64,000 nucleotides of DNA from Pasteuria penetrans (GTDB lineage Bacteria; Bacillota; Bacilli; Thermoactinomycetales; Thermoactinomycetaceae): the NCBI RefSeq assembly GCF_900538055.1, contig NZ_UZAC03000001.1, positions 620,001 through 684,000 on the forward strand, read 5' to 3'. The notes beneath the pieces were generated by a model. The model had not been told where the DNA came from. It saw nothing but the letters and a program-made list of their open reading frames with translations, and ran no database searches. Positions 45,011-55,022 of this stretch are shown one piece after another (position 1 is the first letter of the stretch; every line of letters begins with the position of its first letter). Both the position numbers and the translations under genes were made by a program.

Positions 45011-45685
45011 TTATTCATTGTGCCATTTTATACCCTTTTCCTCACGAACCAAATCCAATTCAAAGATTCGTCGATAGGGAGCAGGTCCGTGGAATGAGAA
45101 GGGGAAACAGGTGGAAATCCAAAGGATGGAGTATTTGCTTTCTATAGGTTTCAGAGTGGCTTTTTCCTTTGGTATGGTTCGTATTCTACGAATCTGATAG
45201 ATTCGTTTGGTTCCTTTTTTGTCAACGAGGATGGCATAGTCCCCTATTCTTAAATCCTTCTCTTTCAAAAAAATGAAACTTGTGTCGCGGTGGGCGGCAA
45301 TGAAGGACAGGCCAGGTTCACCGGGGTATTTGAGAGTCGATGATCGTGTTACCATAATAGGTCCTTTTTTCAGGCATGAATCTTCCCTTGCGGCAGTTTG
45401 GGTCAGTCTCACGTTGAAAATTTTATCGCTACGATTCGGGAATATCAATTCCATTACTTTAGAACATTTTTCTGAATTTTCCCCTATTTTATGAACGGGT
45501 TCCTTGGGTAGGATCGTTGGTTTAGGGGAGGTATCTTCTGGATTTTTCATCGAATGGAGGATATAGGCGGGATCATCGACTCCAGCATCCCGAATATGCG
45601 ACCACCATTGGTAGCCAAGGTATCCGCATACCCCCAGTGATCCTAGGATAATGAGCCAGATCAATCGTTCCACGAATCGAGCCAT
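45011..45685 (-). CDS. Class D-like sortase, copy 5, chimera of copies 4 and 6
   Basis: 224 residues from ATG 45685. Residues 1 to about 190 match copy 4, including His132 in AAHRDTSF; the C-terminal 30 residues from Cys193 (STCFPFSFHGPAPYRRIFELDL) match copy 6. The switch lies at 'gaaatccaaaggatgg', shared by both parents. Catalytic His, Cys and Arg are intact, as is the extra Cys pair. It probably arose by unequal crossing over. Confidence 0.92.
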   Translation of the reverse strand: MARFVERLIWLIILGSLGVCGYLGYQWWSHIRDAGVDDPAYILHSMKNPEDTSPKPTILPKEPVHKIGENSEKCSKVMELIFPNRSDKIFNVRLTQTAAREDSCLKKGPIMVTRSSTLKYPGEPGLSFIAAHRDTSFIFLKEKDLRIGDYAILVDKKGTKRIYQIRRIRTIPKEKATLKPIESKYSILWISTCFPFSFHGPAPYRRIFELDLVREEKGIKWHNE

Positions 45686-46310
45686 GTAGGCTGTTCCCCT
45701 TCTAAGTCCAAGATTTTCTATAATTATGAACGAGTGTCCATCGTACGTATTTTTTGCACACCTATGCCAATTATAAATCATCATTGTTTCTAGTTCAATG
45801 TGTATGATAGAAATGATACGGTGCTGCTACATTCGGTTCTTTTTCACTCAGATTCCCTATCCAGGGGGCGTTGTGTCTGATTATGTTCATGTGTTTAGGG
45901 GGTCGTACGAGAGATGAGGGGGTGTCTGGATTTGGAATCATGGTGGGTTGGGCGGCAGGTTTCAAGCTGTCTAGTGCTGTTGTTTCTGGTAGGGATCGGC
46001 TAGGAAAAGGCAAGATTTGATTCATCAGAAGGAAAGAAGGTAGGAAGTCATAAGGAATAGGTTGTCGATTCGAATCTCAACATTTTATTTTTATAAATTT
46101 ATAAATACAAAAATAAATACTTTTAGAGAAAAATTTAATTTTTATAAGTATTTTTTATAATATATTATATATAATATAATAATTGCTATGATTAGGAAAA
46201 ATATAAAATGTGGGCGAAATCTCCTCGGGGAACCTTTGATTCTACATCCAAGAAAAAGGGTCTATATTTTCCTAGGTGTTAGGTATTTATTTATAAATTA
46301 CATAAATAAA
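45686..46310. repeat. Downstream copy of the 1.35-kb duplication (non-coding part)
   Basis: Same content as 44334-44950, with a small insertion of TATATATAATA-like sequence near 46165, showing some divergence since the duplication. Confidence 0.85.
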
Positions 46311-46346
46311 AAAGGACAAGGATACACATTCTAGGTATCGTTGTCC
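46308..46346 (-). terminator. Terminator of sortase copy 6
   Basis: Same sequence as the terminator at 44947-44985. Confidence 0.7.
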
Positions 46347-46374
46347 TTATAGGATGGGTACATATTTTATGAAT

Positions 46375-47046
46375 TTATTCATTGTGCCATTTTATACCCT
46401 TTTCCTCACGAATCAAATCCAATTCAAAGATTCGTCGATAGGGAGCAGGTCCGTGGAATGAGAAGGGGAAACAGGTGGAAATCCAAAGGATGGTGTTCTT
46501 GCTCCTGATAGAAGGTATGGTATCACCCTTCCCCGCCACCACGGTTTTCATTCGTCGTACTTGATAGATGAATTTTGTTTCCTGATCATTGAAGACAGCG
46601 TATTGTCCGACCCCGAATTTTTGTAGATCCTTGAAGTGTGTGTCACGATGTCCGGATATGACGGACAATCCAGGTTCACCAGGGGATACGAGGGGAAGGG
46701 CCTTGCGCCCTGTTAAAATGGGTCCCCGTTTGAGACATGCCTTGTCTGTGGAGAAATCCCGTGAAAACACGATATTGTAAATTTTGCTGCTGGTATTGGG
46801 AAACATGAGTTCTCCTACTTTAGGACAGCCCTTTGATTCTTTCCCTACTGTTTTCACCTTAGCTTTAGGAGTGATGGTTTCCTTACGGGAGGTATCCTGT
46901 GAATTTTCCATCATGCGATCGGTATAGGAGACATCGTCGGTTCCGGCACTTTGCATTTCGGAAAGTAGTTCGTAGCCAAAGTATCCACCGACACCTACCG
47001 CTCCTAGAATGATAAGCCAGATCAGCCATTCTATGAATCGGGCCAT
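46375..47046 (-). CDS. Class D-like sortase, copy 6
   Basis: 223 residues from ATG 47046, with AAAGGAGC upstream. Anchor at residues 8-27. His133 in SGHRDTHF, Cys192 in STCFPF, Arg204 in APYRRIFEL. Extra Cys pair Cys74 (GCPKV) and Cys104 (ACLKRG). It keeps the Ser-Gly before the catalytic His that copies 4 and 5 have lost. Confidence 0.92.
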   Translation of the reverse strand: MARFIEWLIWLIILGAVGVGGYFGYELLSEMQSAGTDDVSYTDRMMENSQDTSRKETITPKAKVKTVGKESKGCPKVGELMFPNTSSKIYNIVFSRDFSTDKACLKRGPILTGRKALPLVSPGEPGLSVISGHRDTHFKDLQKFGVGQYAVFNDQETKFIYQVRRMKTVVAGKGDTIPSIRSKNTILWISTCFPFSFHGPAPYRRIFELDLIREEKGIKWHNE

Positions 47047-47685
47047 AGGCGTTGCTCCTTTTTGTAGCTGGATTTTTTATGAGGATTCATTATGGATGGT
47101 ATCAGATAAAAGGAAATATTGCTATTTCTATTCCCTAGTTTTAGGGCCTCCGGAAACTATGATCATTTTTATATATATAATATTTAATATGTTAGTATGT
47201 TTTGGATCTTGTTGTTTGAGTGTGGGGAAAACCCCTGAGGGGCGTAGACCCTAGCTTGAATATCGGGTCGGGAATTCAAGCCAGAGAATGGTCTTTCGAT
47301 AAGTTGAATGTTTCGCGATAGGGTCCTGTTTTGCCTAGATTGGAACGTCCCCCATTGTATTCTACAAATGGCGTGGGCTCGTTATCATTAAAGGATACAC
47401 ACCATGAATGTAGTGTGAAAAGGGCAAGCTTCTGTCCGATCCATCTTGGAAAATACGGAGTTTATTCAAAGCCATCCGATGATGTTTTGAACTCAAAATT
47501 GGGTCAAGGGCTCCAGGAACCATTACCAATGATGTCTCCTGGGTTGGTTTCCCCTGTTCGGTATTGTTCCCATTCGAGATCTTCTGACCCCCCTGTCTAG
47601 GGACTTAGGTACGTGGTGATGATCTGCTTTTGTCCCTACGGATTTTCACAATAGATACAATTTTGGGATTCGTTGGTGTGATCTC
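47047..47685. other. Intergenic region
   Basis: No supported gene. Short frames lack start signals. Confidence 0.4.
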
Positions 47686-48375
47686 TTAATGGTCTTCATT
47701 AGAATTGTGCCAAGGTACACCCGATTCTTCACGCACCATTTCCAGCTCGTAGATACGTCGATAGGGGGCCGGACCATGGAATTTAAAGGGGTAGCAGGTA
47801 CTAATCCAGAGGAGTGATTTTGTTGTATTCGTAACGGGTTCAACCGTCGCTTCGTCTTTGGGAATAGTTCGGTACCTACGAACCTGGAAGGTACGCTTTG
47901 TCCTTTGGTCATTGAGGATTACGTAATCCCCTTTTTCTACGGTCTCCATGTCTTCGAATTGGGTATCCCTATGTCCCGATACAACGGCCAAACCTGGTTC
48001 ACCGGGGACCGCGAGTCGGGAGTCGTCCTCTCCCCCCAGCAGTATGGGCCCTTTCTTCAAGCAATCCTCTTCCATTTCCGTATTATGAGCGAACATGATG
48101 TTATAAATTTTGTCGCTATTGCCAGGAAGAGTCATTTCCTCCACTTTGGGGCAGTAACGATTTTCCTTTCCCAACAATGTGATGGGTATTCTGGTTGGTG
48201 TTATATCTGATTTATAGGATGTATCCTCCCAGTTCTCCATGGAGGAATTCGTGTATTGAGGATCCTGTGTGGACGAGCTCCTTCTCTCCGACATGATTTG
48301 ATAGCCCGTGTACCCACCTACACTGAGTGCCGCTAGGATGACGAGCCAAATGAACCATTCCACGAATCGAATCAT
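47686..48375 (-). CDS. Class D-like sortase, copy 7
   Basis: 229 residues from ATG 48375 with AAAAGGAG upstream. His135 in SGHRDTQF, Cys194 in STCYPF, Arg206 in APYRRIYEL. Extra Cys pair Cys75 (YCPKV) and Cys105 (DCLKKG). Its N-terminal anchor and linker are clearly related to copy 6, so copies 4-7 are a tandem family. Confidence 0.92.
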   Translation of the reverse strand: MIRFVEWFIWLVILAALSVGGYTGYQIMSERRSSSTQDPQYTNSSMENWEDTSYKSDITPTRIPITLLGKENRYCPKVEEMTLPGNSDKIYNIMFAHNTEMEEDCLKKGPILLGGEDDSRLAVPGEPGLAVVSGHRDTQFEDMETVEKGDYVILNDQRTKRTFQVRRYRTIPKDEATVEPVTNTTKSLLWISTCYPFKFHGPAPYRRIYELEMVREESGVPWHNSNEDH

Positions 48376-49818
48376 TGGCGCATAGCTCCTTTTTTGACGA
48401 GGGTGGGAGGGTTATGCATGTGCGTTTTCCCTATGTGGATGGTTATCCAATCCACCGTTGTTGTAGTTTTCCCTACTATAGCGGGTATTTTTGAGGATCA
48501 CTAGACCGGTCACTTCTTGCGTAGGAACCGCGGGGTTCGGGTTTTTATTTTGAAATGCATGATCTTTTGTTTGTATGGATGGTTTTTTCTCACCTATTTT
48601 TTATAGGGGAAATTGTTTTATAGGTTTGTTGTACTGATTTTTTTGTATAGGTTTTTGGGGTTCTCTTTTTTCCTGTTCTATCCTAGTGTTTGTATTTGGG
48701 GTGTTCCTATGGGGCGAGTCTGCGGTTTCCTTGTGCCGTAGAAACCATGCCTTCTAGGTTCTTGTCATGCATCCTCACGATTAATATTTATTATTAATTA
48801 TACACATTCGATGATTCTTTAATCTATATGATAATAATAACATTGTTCTATCTAATAAATAATATAAAAATTATTATAATATTTTGGTAAAATTAAGCAA
48901 TGTAGTGCAAAAACTTGTACATCATTAATAATATGCAAACAGTCTATGTAAATATTTATAGTATAAATTTAATTAATATACAAATATTGCCTATTTCTCA
49001 GAATAAAACCTTATTTCTATCATTTTTGTTGGGTTCTCCAATCAAGGCGGGGTAATAGTATCTGATTTCTAATTCTGCCCCTTTTGCGTACGCCAAAAAT
49101 AAATCGACACAAAGTTTATTTCTATTCTCTATTGAAATTTATTATATATTAAATTACATTCGTTGTTGATGTCCTTCTCTCCTTGGTCCCTTTTGGTGGG
49201 GGCAACGAACGACCTGGGATCAATGGTGGGCCGATTTTTTTGCTATCATGGACCCGTACCATCCCTATCTTACTGGGTTTTTTCCTTTGGTCGGCCTTAG
49301 TTTGTACCCACTCCTGGTAAGAAAGAGGCTCTTCATGGCTTGATATGCTTTAGTTATGACTATCAATCCAATGGGCCCATGCTCGTTGAAGATCTCTAGG
49401 TTTTCTTTGATGATGGGACAACGGCGACGTATCTCGATTATGACCTAGCGGATACTGTTCAGAATCGTACAATGGGTTCCTTAGAAAGAAATCACAGAGG
49501 GGCTAGATGTCATACGAATGGGGTGGGCTGTTATCCCACCCTCGATTCATTCCAAAGGGTGATGGATTCCGTATACCAAAATTTCAAAGTCGGGACAGGC
49601 AGAGAAACCCAGTGGGATGGACAGTCACTCTGTGCCCGCGGGGGCTGCGAGAATTCGCTATCCCTGTCATGTATTCCCTATTTTCATACTAAACAGAAAA
49701 ACCAATCTACCCCCGTGGTAGGTTTCTTATGTGACTACATAAAGTAAGCCAATTTGTTTCTCCTGATGTGTTCGGTTTTTCAGCGGTAGACGAAATTTAT
49801 GATGATAGTGAAAGGGCG
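48376..49818. other. AT-rich non-coding region
   Basis: No supported gene. 48780-49000 and 49120-49160 are strongly AT-rich. The frame at 49472-49747 has no start signal. Confidence 0.4.
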
Positions 49819-50692
49819 TCGAGTAGGGCTAGCATTTCAGCCAACCCCCTCACAAAACCACACGTGGTACTCTCGCATTATACGGATCTTATGGTCCATA
49901 AAGATCAAGATTCATACGACTAGACGCCAATATGCGCAAAACAACTTCCCATACTTGGAACGAAGCCATGGAGGGCGAACTACCTACGGTCCTGGCGGTA
50001 TCTGGTGCACAGATAGAATGAACCTGATGTGGGTCCTCATAGGGGAACCACGAGAGACTGTCGCACGGACGCCTGGCTAAGGCCAGGTGTAGAAGGGCTA
50101 AGGGTACACCGGGGCAGAGGCCTCCGTGAACAGGGGTCGGATCAATCCATAGTAGTGAAGAAACCCTTGTAATGAGGGTGGGTGGGGCGGAGGGGTTGAA
50201 GGGTCCGGCCTGGATCGGCCGACGTACCATCAGTCCGCACAACCATCACAGTGGACACACGTTGTGCACCGTTGATCTATGTGGGGTAAGAAGGGCTGGA
50301 TCATGCGAGAGTGTTGAGTTTGGTTCCGTGAGGGCCCCGGTTGAAATGCCGGGTTCACTCGACGTCGCATGGGCGCGGTCAGGTGTAATGGAGGCCAAAG
50401 TTAACTGAAGTTTGTGCACGGTGGTCGGATCAGCTCATAGATAGCGATGAAATCTTTGCAATAAGGGCGGAGTGGAGGGGTTGCCTATTCATCCTGACGA
50501 GGACAGTGAAACGACAATTTTAGGGGGAAACTCATTTGAGGGGTCGCCGGAACCTTAGAGCAACATCCCTGTAATCGAGGTGGGACCTAAAGGGTTTGAG
50601 GATTGGGGTGGAATGGGAAGAGACGTACAATGGGAGACTATTGAGTATGGTTCTGTGATAGGGCTGGCTGAGATGCCAGCCCTACTCAACAT
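49819..50692. mobile_element. Group II intron fragments in both orientations
   Basis: 49819-49895 is a domain V/VI end on the minus strand. 49950-50200 is plus-strand domain I to III sequence ('tggaacgaagccatggagggcgaac', 'catagtagtgaagaa'). 50285-50362 holds another domain V/VI end, and 50400-50692 the 3' part of another copy with 'gggtttgaggattgggg' and CTACTCAAC. No intact copy. Confidence 0.65.
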
Positions 50693-50748
50693 TTACATAT
50701 CATTGTTTCGGGCTTGGGCGCAGAGTGATGGGCCTATGTGGGTAGAAT

Positions 50749-50786
50749 ATGATAAAGTCCCTCCCCTTGGGGAGGGACTTTATCAT
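50749..50786. terminator. 38-base near-perfect palindrome, likely bidirectional terminator
   Basis: An 18-base arm (ATGATAAAGTCCCTCCCC) pairs with GGGGAGGGACTTTATCAT across TT. It lies about 100 bases after the rnz stop on the minus strand. Confidence 0.7.
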
Positions 50787-50888
50787 GAACAATGAAACAT
50801 ACGAATTGTTTTATAGATCATAATGAATCTGTCTAGTTTCCGAGCAAATGGGATGGTCATCCGGTTATTTTCTTCTTTATCCGTTGTT

Positions 50889-51860
50889 TCATTTTGGTTT
50901 ATCTTCGGTTGTAGTTTCACCCTTCTTCGCACGGCGTTGCTGGGGAATTGGATAGGACCACCCATCAAAGGCGACCTCTGTGTTGGGGAAGATGGATCGG
51001 GCCTCCATTAGCAGTTCTTGGGCCGCTTCCCTGTCATAGCGGGCACTCAAATGGTTGAGCAGTAGGGTCCTGATCCCGGCCTCCCTTGCCACTCGGGCCG
51101 CCTCAATGGAGGTAGAGTGGTAGAAGCGTTCCGCTCGTTCTGTCTCACTGTGTCGGTAGGTGGCCTCGTGGACCAGGATCTGGGTTTTATGGGCTAGTTG
51201 AACCGTTGTTGGGGAGGGTCTTGTATCCCCGCAGATTACCAAACAGCGGGGGGGAGGACTGGGGAGCAAAAAATCCTCCCTCCTTAACAGATTTCCATTG
51301 GGTAATAGTGTTAGTTCCTGTTTTTTTAGTTGACCGTACAGAGGGCCAGCTGGGATTCCGTGGGATTGCAATTTTTCTGTGTTGAGGGAACCGGGTCGAG
51401 CAGGATACTCATCTAGTCGTATGCCAAAGGAGGGAATGCCGTGTTCCAGTTCTGCGATTGTCAAGGCAAAGGGCGGTTCTAGGAATACATCCCCATCTTT
51501 CCATTCTATGATAGAAAGGGGATAGCGTAAGCGTGTAGAACTGATTCGTAGTATTGTTTCCACTAGGTTTGTAATTCCTTCAGGTCCGTACAGAGTTAGT
51601 GGTTCTGTGGCCCCCTGTGAGGCACGACTGCTGAGAATACCGGGTAGCCCAAAAACATGGTCCCCGTGAAGGTGGGTGATGAAGATATGGGTGAGTTTAG
51701 GCAAGCGTAGGGGTGAGGCGTGGATGCGATGTTGTGTGCCCTCCCCACAATCGAAGAGCCATATGATTCCCCCCTGTTCCGGCATCTGAAGAGCCAGTGC
51801 GGAGACGTTGCGCAGCAGTGTGGGGCAACCCGCCCCTGTTCCCAGAAAGTGAAGCTGCAT
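50889..51860 (-). CDS. rnz: Ribonuclease Z
   Basis: 323 residues. Metallo-beta-lactamase fold with the THLHGDH zinc motif at residues 62-68, the DCGEGTQHR loop at 37-45, Asp in CGDTRPS, and the 'VHEATY' and 'HSTS' regions. It trims tRNA 3' ends before CCA addition, which fits the seven tRNAs here that lack encoded CCA. ATG 51860 follows GAGGAG. The last 25 residues are Lys/Thr/Glu-rich and beyond the usual end. Confidence 0.95.
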   Translation of the reverse strand: MQLHFLGTGAGCPTLLRNVSALALQMPEQGGIIWLFDCGEGTQHRIHASPLRLPKLTHIFITHLHGDHVFGLPGILSSRASQGATEPLTLYGPEGITNLVETILRISSTRLRYPLSIIEWKDGDVFLEPPFALTIAELEHGIPSFGIRLDEYPARPGSLNTEKLQSHGIPAGPLYGQLKKQELTLLPNGNLLRREDFLLPSPPPRCLVICGDTRPSPTTVQLAHKTQILVHEATYRHSETERAERFYHSTSIEAARVAREAGIRTLLLNHLSARYDREAAQELLMEARSIFPNTEVAFDGWSYPIPQQRRAKKGETTTEDKPK

Positions 51861-52001
51861 TGTACCGACTCCTCGTTGCCATTCTGAAGCTGTGACTGCC
51901 TGTATTACAATTTCATTGTAGCAAGGGAGATTTTATCTATCCAGAGTATGGACGATGAAATTTATTAATAAAATAAATCTGACCTATAATGGTAAAAATT
52001 T

Positions 52002-53216
52002 CTAAGGGAAAAGGGAATGATCGATCGGATTTGTGGTATGGAGCCCGTAGATAGGAATGGATTCTTCCTGTAGGGCATGTAGTAGGGCGGGAATACTGCG
52101 TTCATCCTCTACACAAGCTGTCAATTGATTGTGATCCAATGTCCATTGTGTGGCCCCATGGGGGAGGGTTCGCCTTCTGAGGGATTGTAGACGTTCCTTA
52201 GCGAGGGGGGTGGTTGTTACATTGACGCGCAGAGGGCCCATGATCCACTGTTTTTGGATCTGCTCGGGTGTACCCTCCATACGGATTCTCCCACCGGCCA
52301 GGACGGCTATACGATCACAGGCATTGTAACAAGATTTAGCCTCCGCAGAGGCCCACAAGATAGCTTTTCCCTGGCTAGCCTCCCTCTGTAGGAGATTCGT
52401 GACCATAGATCGGCTTCGGCCATCCATAGCGGCTAAGGGTTCGTCCAGTAGCAAAATGGGGGGGTCATCAAGGAGGGCCTGTGCAAGGTTGAGTCGTTTC
52501 CTCATTCCCAGGGAAAAATTTCGTACAGGTTGGGGGTTGGAAGGATCGATATTTACCTTTTCCAGTAGACTTTGGAGATTTCGTTTCTGGGGGGAATGTG
52601 TCGTCTTTTGTTTGAACCATTCCAGATTTCCAATGGCTGTTCTTTCGGGGAAGATAATAGGTTCCTCCATTACAATCCCCAGTGGTGGACTATGCCATGC
52701 GGAAAAGGGCTTGTCTAGCAAAAAAATTTGCCCCGCGCTGGGGCATAGAAGGCCTGCCAGGATCCGAATTGTGACTGTTTTGCCGGCACCGTTAGGACCG
52801 ATAAGACCCAGAAGGGTACCGCGTGGGATCGTCAGGTTTATGTTGTGTAGTATGCGTCTCCCCGCGAAGGATTGACTGAGGTTTCGGATGACAATGGCGT
52901 TTTCTTGGGTGATGGGTGGGGATATTGCAGCCCGACCCAATTTCTTTTTTTTTAAACCAAATTTTCGTAATGGGTTTTCCCACCAATGTGTGGTCTGTCC
53001 CCTTTGTTGTTCAAGACGTTTCATGCGGCTCAGCGGGGCGGTGGATGTGGATCGTTCACGCGGGGTTTTTCTTGGGGGAATTTCCGAACCCATCTCGGAA
53101 AACCATCGGGATTGTGCATCCAATCCACGTAATCGATGGGATTTCTGTGTTGCGGGGTGAGGGGGGGTGTGGGATGGCAATGGCGGTTTGGAGCGGAACG
53201 GTTCCTTATCCCTCAT
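52002..53216 (-). CDS. ABC transporter ATP-binding protein with long N-terminal tail
   Basis: 404 residues from ATG 53216, which overlaps the permease stop (ATGA) and has GGCGAGGAG just upstream. The frame is open 60 codons further, but that part overlaps the permease. Residues 1-105 are a basic Pro/Ser/Arg-rich tail. Then an ABC domain: Walker A GPNGAGKT (140-147), FSLGMRKR signature (234-241), Walker B LLLDEP. The usual H-loop His (SSH) is replaced (WASAEAK). An internal ATG at residue 65 would shorten the tail. With the upstream permease it forms an ABC-2 type exporter of unknown cargo. Confidence 0.85.
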   Translation of the reverse strand: MRDKEPFRSKPPLPSHTPPHPATQKSHRLRGLDAQSRWFSEMGSEIPPRKTPRERSTSTAPLSRMKRLEQQRGQTTHWWENPLRKFGLKKKKLGRAAISPPITQENAIVIRNLSQSFAGRRILHNINLTIPRGTLLGLIGPNGAGKTVTIRILAGLLCPSAGQIFLLDKPFSAWHSPPLGIVMEEPIIFPERTAIGNLEWFKQKTTHSPQKRNLQSLLEKVNIDPSNPQPVRNFSLGMRKRLNLAQALLDDPPILLLDEPLAAMDGRSRSMVTNLLQREASQGKAILWASAEAKSCYNACDRIAVLAGGRIRMEGTPEQIQKQWIMGPLRVNVTTTPLAKERLQSLRRRTLPHGATQWTLDHNQLTACVEDERSIPALLHALQEESIPIYGLHTTNPIDHSLFP

Positions 53217-53896
53217 ACTCCTCGCCTCCGCAGTATGGGGATAGATGCTAGGCAACTGAGGGTGCCCAATGCAATTGGTATGGTATGTACCCACGGGTTG
53301 TCCCGGTCCACCCAAAACATGGGGGTAATCCAGTGGAGGGTTGTGGTCGTTTGATTTATCTGGCGAGTCAGTCCCAGGGTGATCAGTGCCAGCCATAGTA
53401 CCATACCAATCAGTAGGATGGAGGAGGAATTTCGGAAATGACTCGATAGCAGAATGGTTATTCCTGTGGAGAAAACTAATATGGCATACATATTACTCAG
53501 GTCATACCAAGACCCTGGGGAGTAGAAAAGGGAGAGGATCAGGAAACCCATCGTTACGGTGATGATCCAGAAGGTAAGGATGCCGAGGAACTTTCCTAAG
53601 ATGACTTCCCCATAGGAGAGCCGGGTGAGATAGAGGCGTAATCGCCCCGACTGGAGATCTCTCTCCATAGACCCATGGGAGAGGGTGAGAACGAGTAGAA
53701 AACCGAACAACATAATTAGGAGATGGAGAATGCGGAGTGCTAATCCCTGCAGGGGCAGAGGTCCCAGGGACGATTGTAGGAAGGACGTGTATTGTGTAGA
53801 TAGGGCTATGGAAATGCCCACGAGGATGGCAACCAGTGCCAACAATTGTAGGCCTCGTGTGCGTAGGGAGCATTCGTGACGCCAGATAGTTAGCAT
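53213..53896 (-). CDS. ABC-2 type permease
   Basis: 227 residues from ATG 53896 (MLTIWRHECSL), preceded by GAGAGGGG; the frame is open to 54031. Six membrane helices, with the conserved ABC-2 loop 'GSMERDLQSGRLRLYLTRLSYGEVILGKFLGIL' after helix 2. It resembles NosY/GldF-type membrane subunits that pair with a single ATPase, here the overlapping downstream gene. Confidence 0.82.
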   Translation of the reverse strand: MLTIWRHECSLRTRGLQLLALVAILVGISIALSTQYTSFLQSSLGPLPLQGLALRILHLLIMLFGFLLVLTLSHGSMERDLQSGRLRLYLTRLSYGEVILGKFLGILTFWIITVTMGFLILSLFYSPGSWYDLSNMYAILVFSTGITILLSSHFRNSSSILLIGMVLWLALITLGLTRQINQTTTTLHWITPMFWVDRDNPWVHTIPIALGTLSCLASIPILRRRGV

Positions 53897-54140
53897 ATAG
53901 GTTATCCCCTCTCCCCTCATGGCGTTCGTAGTTTTGTCCCCAGGGTACACAAGAAGGGGGGGTGTCATACGTAGTAAATTCATTCGATGGTGTTTAGGGA
54001 GAAGCCCGCCCGATAATGGATCTGGTGCCATAGAGTGAGGGGGAGAATGGAGTGGGGATTGTTGCTTTTTATTTCAAATTGTGTTGGAAAAGGGAACGAG
54101 ATGAAATTTACCTATCCAGGTGGTGGAGGTAGAACATATT

Positions 54141-54872
54141 ATGAAACCACCACGCAAGTCGGCGGGGGTCATTTATCGCCCCTTTGATTTCACCGCGTTG
54201 GTGAAGCGTGCCAGTCCCGGTGTTGTCATGCTTGTCATTCGCAAGAGGGTGAAGGTTCCCGTAATGGTGGAGCGTCCTTGGCCACCTAGTGACACGCAGG
54301 AACTCCTCCAATTTATGGAATTCGAACGGCCAGTGGAGAAGGAGCAGATCGTAGAAAACATTGGTACGGGTTTCATCGTTCACGAGGGTGGTTACATTCT
54401 GACTAATTACCACGTTATACAGGGCGAACATTCCATTTTGGTGCGCCTATCCTCCGGTGAGAAATTATTACCTGTTAGGATTTTGGCAGTGGATAGGGAG
54501 AGGGATTTCGCACTATTGGGAGTGCAGACGCCCGCACCGATCCCCCCCCTGCCCCTGGGGTGTAGTCGTATGGTGCAACCGGGGGAGTGGGTAGTTGCCA
54601 TTGGTAACCCTCTCGGTGCAGGTTTTGAGAGAACGGTAACGGTAGGGGTTGTTAGTGGCTTACAGAGATCGGTGCGGGGCAAGGATAGGGCGTATCAGAA
54701 TTTGATTCAGGTGGATGCAGCGATCAATCCGGGCAACAGTGGGGGTCCACTGTTGAATGTGAGTGGATATGTAGTGGGAATGTGTACTTTGGTAGTCCAA
54801 CCCGCACAGAACATAGGTTTTGCCATCAGTGTGGATACCATCCGTGATTTTTTGGGACGTTGTTTTTCATGA
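54141..54872 (+). CDS. HtrA-type serine protease without anchor or PDZ domain
   Basis: 243 residues from ATG 54141, with GTGGAGGT about ten bases upstream. Trypsin fold with His91 (TNYHVI), Asp122 (RDFALLG) and Ser200 (GNSGGPL). Compared with Bacillus HtrA/YyxA it lacks the N-terminal membrane anchor and the C-terminal PDZ domain and ends right after the protease core. No signal peptide is seen, so it is probably cytoplasmic or forespore-located. The triad is complete, so activity is plausible. Confidence 0.85.
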   Translation: MKPPRKSAGVIYRPFDFTALVKRASPGVVMLVIRKRVKVPVMVERPWPPSDTQELLQFMEFERPVEKEQIVENIGTGFIVHEGGYILTNYHVIQGEHSILVRLSSGEKLLPVRILAVDRERDFALLGVQTPAPIPPLPLGCSRMVQPGEWVVAIGNPLGAGFERTVTVGVVSGLQRSVRGKDRAYQNLIQVDAAINPGNSGGPLLNVSGYVVGMCTLVVQPAQNIGFAISVDTIRDFLGRCFS

Positions 54873-55022
54873 GGGGAAAGAGTATTTTCTTTATATCGCG
54901 ATCGCGACTCTTAAAGAGGTAATTCCCGCATGAAGGGTGTCATCAAGGTATTTATTTTTATAAATATAATAACTTTTCCATAAATGAAAATATTTAAATG
55001 TGATACATGTATACATGAAATA

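Noticed and set aside
38380-48375. A pilus assembly locus
   Set aside because: No pilin-like or LPxTG-like proteins lie next to the sortases; the genes around are repeats or further sortases.
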